Assembly (NCBI RefSeq): GCF_022234545.1
Contig: NZ_JAIEUI010000026.1
Location: 35,825-99,824, forward strand
Source of the DNA: Paenibacillus piscarius
Lineage (GTDB): Bacteria > Bacillota > Bacilli > Paenibacillales > Paenibacillaceae
DNA length: 64,000 nucleotides
Direction: 5' to 3'
The notes under the pieces are model-generated. The model worked only from the letters and a program-made list of their open reading frames with translations, had not been told where the DNA came from and made no database searches. This document shows positions 37,930-45,091 of this stretch, in pieces. Made by a program: the position numbers and the translations under genes. The stretch's first letter is position 1, and each line of letters begins with the position of its first letter.

Positions 37930-37970
37930 AACAGCGGCGCTCTCTTCCGTATGAGCCAGCCGCTGTTTTT
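37930..37970 (+). terminator. Rho-independent terminator ending the catabolic locus
   Basis: AACAGCGGC pairs with GCCGCTGTT, with an inner GCTC/GAGC stem, then a T-run. Confidence 0.85.
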
Positions 37971-37988
37971 GTTGCAGTGAAAATTGGG

Positions 37989-38242
37989 CGGTGCGGGGGC
38001 GTGTTGGGGCAAATGTAATCGAAAAACCGATTACATTGAGCGCTGCGGAGGCACGTTGGCGGAATGTAATCGAAAAACCGATCACATTCGGCGCTGCGGA
38101 GGCGCGTGGGCGGAATGTAATCGAAAAACCGATCACATTCGGCACTGCGGAGGCACGTTGACGGAATGTAATCGAAAAACCGATTACATTGGGCGTGGCG
38201 GAGTCACGTGGGCGAAATGTATGCGAAAAACAGTATACACCG
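37989..38242. repeat. Five-copy 51-bp tandem hairpin repeat array
   Basis: Five units start their hairpin at 38012, 38063, 38114, 38165 and 38216, exactly 51 bases apart. Units 1 and 4 have arm AATGTAATCG, loop AAAAAC, arm CGATTACATT. Units 2 and 3 carry one T-to-C change in the right arm (CGATCACATT). Unit 5 is degenerate (AATGTATGCG with GTATAC). The 25-base connectors are GC-rich and similar (core GCTGCGGAGGC-CGT). The array fills most of the 527-base gap between the epimerase and nucleoside hydrolase genes. The frames it leaves open on both strands (17-residue periods) look like by-products of the 51-base period. Confidence 0.9.
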
Positions 38243-38383
38243 CACCTTTAGCCAAGTGTAGACGTCTAGACTAAACACTATTTACTCTATTAATCCATAT
38301 TGAGCAGCTGGTAGCCCCATGATAAGATGAGCAGTGCGGCTAAGCTGAGAGAGTAAAGTAAATAGAGAGCAGGAGAGATACAG

Positions 38384-39340
38384 ATGAGCACCAACGTAAC
38401 TAGAATCATCATTGATTGTGACACAGGAATAGACGACGCACTGGCCATATTGTATGCGCTCCGGGCACCGGGTGTGGTGGTCGAAGGGATTACGACGGTG
38501 TTCGGCAACATAGATGTGCAGCAGGCGGCGGATAACACGCTGCGGCTGCTTGAGCTAGCGGCTCCGGGCTATGAAATCCCGGTAGCGCTTGGCGCTTCAC
38601 GGGCACTGGTGCGCGAGCTAACCGGCTTCTCCACCCATGTCCACGGGGAAAATGGCATTGGCGGCGTTCAGCTGCCCCCTTCCCGGCAGGTGCCTGTTCA
38701 AGAGACAGCAGCAGAGTTCATCGTGCGGATGGCGGATACGAATCCCGGAGAGCTGGTATTGGTCACGCTCGGACGGCTGACGAACCTGTCGCTGGCATTG
38801 GAACTGGACCCGCAGCTAACCTCCAAGCTGAAGAAGGTGGTGGTGATGGGCGGCACGGTCTTTAAGCCGGGCAACGTCACGCCGGTAGCCGAAGCCAATC
38901 TGTGGGGCGACCCGGATGCGGCTGACCGTGTATTCACCTCAGGACTGCCTGTAATGATGATCGGGCTGGATGTGACACTTCAGACGCGGATTACATCTGA
39001 GCATGTGGAGCTGCTGAAGCGGCATGGACGTGAAGAGAACAAGGCGGTCATCGATTTCATGGAAGAGTCACTGGCGTATTATTTTAAATTTTACCGTGAG
39101 GCGAACTATCTGATTAACAGCGCTCCGCTGCATGATCCGCTGGCCCTGATGGCTGCCCTGCAGCCGGATCTGGTCACCTGCCGCCGGATGAAGGTCCGGG
39201 TAGAGCACCAAGGGGCGTTCACCTCCGGAATGGTCGTAGCCGATCTGCGGGCACAGCCCAAAGAAGGCGAGTTCATCGAAGTGGCGGTAGAGGTGGATGT
39301 TGAGCGGGCGGTTGGTGTCTTTTTAAGTGCGTTTATGTAG
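38384..39340 (+). CDS. Inosine-uridine-type nucleoside hydrolase
   Basis: 318 aa; ATG 38384 follows AGGAGAG. The family signature is at the N-terminus: IIIDCDTGIDDALAI, with Asp11, Asp13, Asp17 and Asp18 forming the Ca2+ site. HVHGENGIGG near residue 86, VTLGRLTNLSLAL near 123, and the C-terminal LHDPLALM, whose His-Asp completes the active site, are all present. It splits ribonucleosides into base and ribose in the cytoplasm. It is separated from the catabolic locus by a terminator and repeat array, so it is probably expressed alone. A perfect palindrome TAGACGTCTA at 38259-38268 lies upstream and could be an operator. Confidence 0.9.
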   Translation: MSTNVTRIIIDCDTGIDDALAILYALRAPGVVVEGITTVFGNIDVQQAADNTLRLLELAAPGYEIPVALGASRALVRELTGFSTHVHGENGIGGVQLPPSRQVPVQETAAEFIVRMADTNPGELVLVTLGRLTNLSLALELDPQLTSKLKKVVVMGGTVFKPGNVTPVAEANLWGDPDAADRVFTSGLPVMMIGLDVTLQTRITSEHVELLKRHGREENKAVIDFMEESLAYYFKFYREANYLINSAPLHDPLALMAALQPDLVTCRRMKVRVEHQGAFTSGMVVADLRAQPKEGEFIEVAVEVDVERAVGVFLSAFM

Positions 39341-39462
39341 GTGTTAAAAGAACCCCGGACGGCTGAATCTGTGATGGTTACAGAAATTGGTCGAGAAAGT
39401 CTACTCCTTTAGGGGAATGAATCGTCTTTGTTTAATGGAGATCCTTATGCTGTCAAAATTGA

Positions 39463-39855
39463 CAATCCTACAGAAATACCAAAACTACCATATCATTAAT
39501 TAACTATCATTTTGTTTCTTGCCCTAGATACAGACGTAAGCTGCTAGTTGATCAAGTGGAGAAACAGTTTAAGCAAATCGTTATGGAAATATGCTCCGAA
39601 CAGGATCGACAACTACTCGCAATGGAAGTCATGCCTGATCATATGCATATTTTTCTAAACGCACGGCCAACCGATTCTCCCGCAGAACTAAAAGCGAAAC
39701 TGAAAGGAATCACTTCACGGCGCCTCCGTGAACAATGTAAGCACTTAAACCACTTGCCTTCCCTATGGACTCGTTTCTACTTTGTAAACACGGCAGGGAA
39801 CATTTCAAGCGAAACGATCAAACAATATGTTGAGGGACAAAAAACAAGGGGGTGA
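39463..39855 (+). CDS. tnpA: IS200/IS605 Y1 transposase TnpA, start codon unclear
   Basis: The frame is open from 39463, and its translation from about 39484 matches the start of the TnpA fold (INYHFVSCPRYRRKLL). Homology therefore extends about 24 codons before the first in-frame start, GTG 39556. There is no ATG, GTG or TTG in the homologous upstream part. The catalytic HUH pair is intact (DHMHIF) and the tyrosine is in place (IKQYVEGQ), 62 residues apart. Y1 enzymes excise and insert single-stranded DNA as dimers. The gene may be translated from an odd start, or may have lost its start and be defective; if GTG 39556 is used the first strand of the fold is missing. Confidence 0.75.
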   Translation, partial: QSYRNTKTTISLINYHFVSCPRYRRKLLVDQVEKQFKQIVMEICSEQDRQLLAMEVMPDHMHIFLNARPTDSPAELKAKLKGITSRRLREQCKHLNHLPSLWTRFYFVNTAGNISSETIKQYVEGQKTRG

Positions 39856-40915
39856 GACCCTGCAAACCGTAACGATTCAAATCCGCATTTTTCCAACCCA
39901 TCCGTCTGTATTGCTGGATATGGGCAACGAATACATTCGTACCGTCAACGAACTAACGGAGCAAGCCGAAAGGTCTGGAATGTTCCCTAAACTAACATCA
40001 AAAACCGTTCGTGCCAATCTCCCCTCTGCCGTAAAGAATCAAGTGATTCGAGACGCCAAAAGCCTATTTCAGCGGTTCAAGAAAACGAAGAAGCGACCTC
40101 TTCTCCAAAAGAGGGTGTACTATGTGAATAATCAAAATTATACGATTTGGGGCAACCATATTTCTTTCCCCGTTATCATGGATGGAAAAGTACAACGTCT
40201 TGTGGTTCCTGCGCTTCTTTCGGATCGGGAGCGGGACATGCTTTCGGATGGGAAGCTTGGACTTCTGCGCGTGGTTCAAAAATCAGCGAAATGGTTTGTG
40301 CAAATTTCAATCGAATGCCCCACTGAGCCAGCCGATGGTCATGAAGTGATGGGGGTTGATCTAGGCTTGAAAGTTCCCGCTGTTGTCGTAACTTCTAGCG
40401 GCAAGACAAAATTTTGCGGAAATGGACGTAAAAATAAGTTTGTTCGCCGTAAGTACAGTACCTATCGCCGCAAATTAGGAAAGCTTAAAAAGCTATCAGT
40501 TATCCGTAAACAGAAGGACAAGGAAAGTCGTTTTATGAAAGATCAGAATCACAAAATCAGCCGCCAGATCGTGAATATGGCGATTCAAGAAAAGGTGTCT
40601 GTCATCAAACTAGAGAAACTGACGGATATTCGTAAGACGACAAGAACAAGTCGTAAAAACGCTAAAAATCTACATGATTGGTCTTTCTATCAGTTGCAAA
40701 TGTTCATTGGATATAAGGCGACACTCGCTGGAATCAAAGTGGTTGAAGTGAGTCCGGCATACACATCGCAAACCTGTCCCTCCTGTGGAGAGCGGAACAA
40801 AGCAAAGGATCGAACGTATCAGTGCGACTGCGGTTATACAGCACATCGGGATCGGGTCGGTGCCATCAACATCATGCGTCAACCTGTGGCAGATGGTAAC
40901 AGTCTGCCAGCCTAG
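39827..40915 (+). CDS. tnpB: TnpB, RNA-guided RuvC-like nuclease of IS605 family
   Basis: Up to 362 aa from ATG 39827, overlapping tnpA by 29 bases. No ribosome site precedes that ATG; a strong one, AAGGGGGTGAG (about 39847-39857), would serve CTG 39860, which gives an N-terminus (QTVTIQIRIFP) like other TnpBs. The OrfB/RuvC residues are intact: Asp178 in MGVDLGLK, Glu263 in IKLEKLTDI, Asp342 in AHRDRVGAINI. A zinc ribbon is visible with CPSCG and CDCG near 320-335. TnpB binds an omega-RNA from the right end and cuts DNA next to a short motif matching the left end. Nothing suggests inactivation. Confidence 0.9.
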   Translation: MLRDKKQGGETLQTVTIQIRIFPTHPSVLLDMGNEYIRTVNELTEQAERSGMFPKLTSKTVRANLPSAVKNQVIRDAKSLFQRFKKTKKRPLLQKRVYYVNNQNYTIWGNHISFPVIMDGKVQRLVVPALLSDRERDMLSDGKLGLLRVVQKSAKWFVQISIECPTEPADGHEVMGVDLGLKVPAVVVTSSGKTKFCGNGRKNKFVRRKYSTYRRKLGKLKKLSVIRKQKDKESRFMKDQNHKISRQIVNMAIQEKVSVIKLEKLTDIRKTTRTSRKNAKNLHDWSFYQLQMFIGYKATLAGIKVVEVSPAYTSQTCPSCGERNKAKDRTYQCDCGYTAHRDRVGAINIMRQPVADGNSLPA

Positions 40916-40920
40916 ATAGC

Positions 40921-41043
40921 TATAGGCTCTGATCTAGGATGGGCGAATGAACTCGCCCTTAACTTAGCAGTAGGGCAAAGCGGAAACGGATGCGCCCGCT
41001 AACTAGCTAAGAATCCCGCCCTCTTAAGGGTGTGGAGGTTCAA
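40921..41043 (+). ncRNA. Probable omega-RNA scaffold / right end of the IS605 element
   Basis: Directly after tnpB: a perfect GGGCGA/TCGCCC hairpin (40941-40956), then a GGGC...GCCC stem enclosing GCGG, then the 3' hairpin around CCCGCCCT...AGGGTGTGG ending GGAGGTTCAA at 41043. That 3' end form is common to TnpB guide RNAs of this group. If so, the guide begins at 41044 with AATGTCTTCATTTG. Confidence 0.65.
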
Positions 41044-41146
41044 AATGTCTTCATTTGCTATATTTATCTAGTTTGATAGAATAATAGGGGATGTAAGGTT
41101 GAGAGATTCGTAATCTATCATTAGAGAGAATGGGGAACTTATTCAT

Positions 41147-42400
41147 ATGAAGAAGCATTTGGCCAAAATCATGTTATGCGCTGCAATCTCCCTGGGCGGC
41201 TTCTCGGCCCTTCCGGCAAGTGCGGTTCATGCGGCGCCTGCGGGCGTCAGTATTATGCTGGACGGCTATCCGCTGCCCTTCCCGGTGGAGCCGGTGATGA
41301 TGAACGGAACGACCATGGTGCCCTTCCGCGCCATCTCGGAAGCCCTGGGCATTCAGGTGGAATGGAATCAGAAGGCCCGCAAAATCACAGCGACCCGAAA
41401 AGCCGCAGCAGGCAGCAACCCTACAGTAGTTGTCCTGACCCTTGGCAGCAAAAATGCCGTAGTGAACGGGACGACGGTGAAGCTGGAGGTAGCGCCGCAG
41501 GACATCCGCGGAACCACGATGCTGCCGCTGAAATTTTTCAGCCAGCAGTTCGGGGCAGTGACCTCCTGGAATCAGGCGAGCAAGACGGTATCCATTACTT
41601 CCCCGAAGCGTGACATGTACACGATGGGCTTCTACGCACAAAAGGCGTATAGTGAAGTATCGCTTATTCCCAGCTTCAATGCGGTGGCCTTTGGCTGGGC
41701 ACGGATTGACAAGGACGGCAAGTTCACCACTACCGGCAAGGACTTCTGGTGGCCGGAGGCTGCAGGTGATGTAACACCGGAGTCGATTGTGCAGAATGCC
41801 GCAGCGGGCGGGACCGCCCCTTACCTGATGGTCTATTCCAGTGATTCGTCGCTGGAGCTATCCAAGAATCTGGAGGACCCGCAGCTTCAGCAGCAGACGA
41901 TTGCCAGTATTGTGGAGCTCGCGTCCAGCAAGGGCTTCAAGGGCATCGGACTCGATCTGGAGGGCCTGGGGCTGACCGGGGATAAGGCGCTGGTGCAGAG
42001 CCAATATAACGCTTTTGTCAAAAATCTAGCTACTGCCGCACGCGCCGCCAACCTGAAGCTGACCGTCATCCTGCATCCGCTGAACAGCTCCTACAAGGGC
42101 TATGATTACAAGACGCTAGGTACACTTGCAGATGATCTGGTCATTATGGCTTACGCCTATGAAGGGGAGACCGGACCGGAGCCGATGAACAAGGTCGATG
42201 AGAGCATCCGGCTGGCATTGAAGCAGGTCAGCAAGGACAAGCTGATTCTCGGAATATCGGTCTACAGTGAGAACGAATCGTCCGTCAATGCCAAAATCGG
42301 CCTGGCGAAGCGGTACGGGCTGAAAGGTATCGCCATCTGGCGTCTGGGGATCATCGGTCAGCCGGTGATGGAGCGGATGGGCGAAGCCGTGGAGCTGTAG
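41147..42400 (+). CDS. Exported GH18-like protein with copper-amine-oxidase N-type domains
   Basis: 417 aa; ATG 41147, with only a weak GGGGAA site. A signal peptide (residues 1-30, cut near VHAAP) is followed by a stalk-like domain of the copper-amine-oxidase-N type (IMLDGYPLPFPVEPVMMNGTTMVPFRAISEALGI split over two halves, about 32-150), which has nothing to do with copper here and is common in Paenibacillus wall proteins. From about 160 comes a GH18-type barrel: MGFYAQKAYSEV, then GIGLDLEG with Asp270 and Glu272, LTVILHPLN, VIMAYAYEG and GIAIWRLG. This layout matches YaaH/SleL-like peptidoglycan or spore-cortex N-acetylglucosaminidases, though the usual DxxDxDxE is reduced to DLE. It is probably active at the wall. 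Confidence 0.84.
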   Translation: MKKHLAKIMLCAAISLGGFSALPASAVHAAPAGVSIMLDGYPLPFPVEPVMMNGTTMVPFRAISEALGIQVEWNQKARKITATRKAAAGSNPTVVVLTLGSKNAVVNGTTVKLEVAPQDIRGTTMLPLKFFSQQFGAVTSWNQASKTVSITSPKRDMYTMGFYAQKAYSEVSLIPSFNAVAFGWARIDKDGKFTTTGKDFWWPEAAGDVTPESIVQNAAAGGTAPYLMVYSSDSSLELSKNLEDPQLQQQTIASIVELASSKGFKGIGLDLEGLGLTGDKALVQSQYNAFVKNLATAARAANLKLTVILHPLNSSYKGYDYKTLGTLADDLVIMAYAYEGETGPEPMNKVDESIRLALKQVSKDKLILGISVYSENESSVNAKIGLAKRYGLKGIAIWRLGIIGQPVMERMGEAVEL

Positions 42401-42421
42401 CCCGCTAGTGTGATTCTAATA

Positions 42422-42464
42422 AGACTGCCCACGGGGAGTGTGCCTGCCGTGCGGCAGTCTTTTT
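42422..42464 (+). terminator. Rho-independent terminator after the GH18-like gene
   Basis: AGACTGCC pairs with GGCAGTCT, followed by a T-run. Confidence 0.8.
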
Positions 42465-42483
42465 GCAAATATCAAATGTCACA

Positions 42484-42510
42484 TTAACCTCGCGGGCTAA
42501 CCTGTATAAT
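42484..42510 (+). promoter_or_regulatory. Candidate promoter of the radical SAM gene
   Basis: A perfect TATAAT at 42505-42510 lies 54 bases before the start codon. The best -35 match (TTAACC, 42484-42489) has a short 15-base spacer, so the box assignment is tentative. Confidence 0.4.
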
Positions 42511-42563
42511 TCTATAGTTAACTTTATTGCGGATGTACGCACATTCAAGGAGGACTATAGAAG

Positions 42564-43517
42564 ATGAGTACGAAATATAAAGCGCTGGAACTGGATAAGC
42601 CGATGACTTACGAGCTGGAAGGGCTGGAGGTCGGGGTTACCTCGAACTGTAATTTCCGCTGCGACTATTGCTGCGCTTATAATAGAAATGACGGCCAGAC
42701 CCTGGACGGCAAGGAGGTCATCCGCATTCTGGAGGAGCTGCCCCATCTGAAGCGTGTCCGGCTCTCGGGCGGCGAGGTTACGCTGAAGTTCCAGGATTGT
42801 GTGGAGATTGTGGCGTACTGCTCTTCGCGCGGCATCCAGACCCAGCTGAATTCGAACGGCAGTCTGCTGAATGAGCAGCGGATCGTGCAGCTGGTGGACG
42901 CGGGGCTGACGACGATTCATATTTCTTTTAATTTCACCACGGCTGAAGGCTTCTCGCGGTATTATAATATTCATCCAAGTGTCTATCACAAGATCAGAGA
43001 GAACATCACGATGTTCGCCAAAACGCCGGTCAATGTGGTGCTGGAGACGCTGCTGTTCAATGAGACGCAGGATCATATGCAGGAGATCAGTGAGCATGTC
43101 TATTCCATGGGCGTCCGAACGCATGAAATTCAGAACAGTATCATCATGGATCACACCGGCTGGAAGGCGATTGCCGCCCGTGAGCAGCTGAAGAACGCTG
43201 TCCAGGAGCTGATCGACCGCAAGCCGGAGGACACGACGCTCTATTTCACTTGTATGGACCGGTTCATGGAAGCACTGGGCTTCAGTGAGCAGCCGGGCGT
43301 CTACTTCCCGCACTGCATCGAAGGGATGAAGCAGCTCCATCTGCACGGCAACGGCGATATTCTGATCTCCGAGCTGTGCCATCCGGTCATTATCGGCAAC
43401 ATCTATAACGGCACCTCGCTAAAAGATATCTACAGCAATATGCCTGCACCGCTGTCGAATTACCTGGAGAAACGGCCTTGCCCGGCGCTTGACGCCTTGT
43501 TCCCGCAAGGGGTATAG
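42564..43517 (+). CDS. Radical SAM enzyme
   Basis: 317 aa; ATG 42564 follows AAGGAGG at 9 bases. The 4Fe-4S/SAM motif is Cys29-x3-Cys33-x2-Cys36 in TSNCNFRCDYCCAY, followed by the GGE-type motif LSGGEVTL near residue 70, as in MoaA and SPASM-type enzymes. The C-terminal third holds further Cys (FTC, PHC, ELC, RPC) and the pattern GDILISELCHPVIIGNIYNGTSLKDIY, like a reduced SPASM region that would bind an extra cluster. No precursor peptide is obvious within a few hundred bases. A transporter gene follows after 47 bases. Substrate unknown. Confidence 0.87.
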   Translation: MSTKYKALELDKPMTYELEGLEVGVTSNCNFRCDYCCAYNRNDGQTLDGKEVIRILEELPHLKRVRLSGGEVTLKFQDCVEIVAYCSSRGIQTQLNSNGSLLNEQRIVQLVDAGLTTIHISFNFTTAEGFSRYYNIHPSVYHKIRENITMFAKTPVNVVLETLLFNETQDHMQEISEHVYSMGVRTHEIQNSIIMDHTGWKAIAAREQLKNAVQELIDRKPEDTTLYFTCMDRFMEALGFSEQPGVYFPHCIEGMKQLHLHGNGDILISELCHPVIIGNIYNGTSLKDIYSNMPAPLSNYLEKRPCPALDALFPQGV

Positions 43518-43564
43518 TCCGGTTAACTTGACTTAGCTGTACACCGGAGAGGAGGGATCCCGAT

Positions 43565-44599
43565 ATGTTAAGTGCAGTAAGGCGCGGACTAGTATCTTCC
43601 AATACGGTACTGGAACGGATCATGCCGCTGCTAACACCCGCAGCCATTGTGGTTGGCGTGCTGAATGAGGCGTCGCTGCTTCCGTTAACGTGGCTGGTGC
43701 CCTGGATCTTCGCCGGGATGACGCTGATCGGCAGTCTGAAATCCAATTTCCGGGATCTGCTTGCCGTGCTGGTCAAACCGCAGAAGCTGCTCATTCTGCT
43801 GATTATCCTGCATATTGTGATGCCGCTGATTGGCTGGTTGGCAGCGATGCTGTTTTTCCCGGGTGATCCTTATACCGTTACCGGGTATGTGCTGCTCTTC
43901 GCCATTCCGACCGGAGTGGTCAGCGTAGTCTGGGTGTCCATGCACGGCGGCAATATTGCGCTTACGCTGGCGCTGATCCTGATCGATACGCTGCTATCGC
44001 CAATAATTGTACCGGCTACACTGTTCGTCCTGATGGGGGCAAGTGTACAGATGGATGCGGGGGAGATGATGCGGGGCCTGCTGTGGATGGTCGTACTGCC
44101 TTCTATAGCGGGTATGCTGCTCAATCAATTCACTAAAGGCAAGATCAGCACTGTCTGCGGCCCTCCGCTGGCCCCGTTTGTCAAGGTGGGCTTGTTCATC
44201 GTGGTCTCCATTAATGGGGCCAGCATTGCCCGGTATTTAAAGCATCCGGACGGACAGCTTGCTCTGATTATTGCCGTAACCTTCGTGACTGTTGCCCTCG
44301 GCTATGTCATTGTAGCTGTAGTCTCGCGGCGGCTACACTACGATCATGCGAATACCGTGGCTGTTCAGTTCAACTCTGGTATGCGCAATCTCAGTGCGGG
44401 AGCGGTGCTGGCGGTACGGTATTTTCCGCCGGCGGTCGCCCTGCCTGTAATCTCCGGGATGCTGTTCCAGCAGATTCTGGCCGCCTGCTCCGGCATGTTC
44501 CTCCGCAGCAGGGCCAGACGGATGCAGCAGCAGGCCCGGTTAGCGGCGGCCGCATCATCCGTGCTCCCCGCTCCGGCAGAGAGTCCGCGAACGCTGTAA
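43565..44599 (+). CDS. Bile acid:sodium symporter (BASS)-family transporter
   Basis: 344 aa; ATG 43565 follows GAGAGGAGGGAT. About nine to ten hydrophobic segments are visible, with the family's conserved stretches FAGMTLIGSLKSNFRDL, VMPLIGWLAAMLF, FAIPTGVVSVVWVSMHGGN (the crossover helix) and NSGMRNLSAGAVLA near residue 270. Members carry organic anions such as bile acids or pantoate with sodium. The C-terminus ends in an Ala/Arg/Gln-rich cytoplasmic tail. It is probably in one transcript with the radical SAM gene and closed by the terminator after it. Whether it moves that enzyme's substrate or product is unproven. Confidence 0.87.
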   Translation: MLSAVRRGLVSSNTVLERIMPLLTPAAIVVGVLNEASLLPLTWLVPWIFAGMTLIGSLKSNFRDLLAVLVKPQKLLILLIILHIVMPLIGWLAAMLFFPGDPYTVTGYVLLFAIPTGVVSVVWVSMHGGNIALTLALILIDTLLSPIIVPATLFVLMGASVQMDAGEMMRGLLWMVVLPSIAGMLLNQFTKGKISTVCGPPLAPFVKVGLFIVVSINGASIARYLKHPDGQLALIIAVTFVTVALGYVIVAVVSRRLHYDHANTVAVQFNSGMRNLSAGAVLAVRYFPPAVALPVISGMLFQQILAACSGMFLRSRARRMQQQARLAAAASSVLPAPAESPRTL

Positions 44600-44627
44600 C
44601 ATCACACTTGATTAGCGAAGTATGCAA

Positions 44628-44683
44628 ACCCGCTTTTCCTTATTCAGCCGCTGTGTGCGGTTGTGAAGGAGGGCGGTTTTTTT
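44628..44683 (+). terminator. Terminator after the BASS transporter gene
   Basis: A long imperfect stem (CCCGCTTTTCCTT region with GAAGGAGGGCGG) caps an inner GCCGC/GCGGT hairpin; seven T follow. Confidence 0.7.
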
Positions 44684-44755
44684 GCTATTTAGTAAATCAG
44701 GATTTGCACCTGTCGTGGATAAGCAGGCATCCGTTGGCCGCGAAGGCATGTGGGC

Positions 44756-44832
44756 CGGATGGATGAGAAATCGATCACAATTGGACTGGGCGCGCCGCGT
44801 AAGCCAAATGTAATCGAAAAACCGATTACATT
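44756..44832. repeat. Two-unit 51-bp hairpin repeat, first unit degenerate
   Basis: Arm AATGTAATCG (44807), loop AAAAAC, arm CGATTACATT (44823), identical to the array at 38.0 kb. A decayed copy of the right arm, CGATCACAAT, sits at 44772, exactly 51 bases upstream. The element starts near the word GTGGATAAG (44715), which also precedes the 47.3 kb array. The rest of 44684-45091 is AT-rich and holds no gene that I can support. Confidence 0.8.
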
Positions 44833-45091
44833 TGACTGTGTGTGCCTCACTGATGCTGTGCGCATATCGCGGATGATGCCGGACGTATTTTCACAGAAAA
44901 CCGAATACAATGTGCTTTCACGAAGGTGAATACAAAAGGTCATAATTCGACAAAATTCGATGTTTTTTCTGAAAATACAACAATTCATATTCATTACGTT
45001 CGCGGAAAATCCGATAATTATTGTAATAAAGTTAGCATTTTGGCTGATTAGAAGCTAGAGCTTAGAAAAGGGCGGAAGGAAGTAGAAAATC

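Larger units (their letters stand above)
39345..41043 (+). mobile_element. IS200/IS605-family insertion sequence (TnpA + TnpB)
   Basis: Overlapping tnpA and tnpB in the same direction, no terminal inverted repeats, visibly AT-richer than the neighbours, and a structured right end with GAATCCCGCC...GGAGGTTCAA, the form common at right ends of this group. The left boundary is approximate, since the element leaves no target duplication. A small hairpin at about 39401-39414 (CTCC/GGGG) may belong to the left end. It lies just after the nucleoside hydrolase and interrupts no recognisable gene. Confidence 0.82.

Noticed and set aside
37989..38242. CRISPR array
   Set aside because: The segments between hairpins are near-identical to each other rather than unique spacers, and no cas genes are present.
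37984..38274. Small ORFs with 17-residue repeats across the 38.0 kb array (plus strand 37984-38274, minus strand 37840-38145)
   Set aside because: Both strands stay open because the DNA period is 51. Neither frame has a convincing ribosome site, and constraint appears to act on the hairpin rather than on a peptide.
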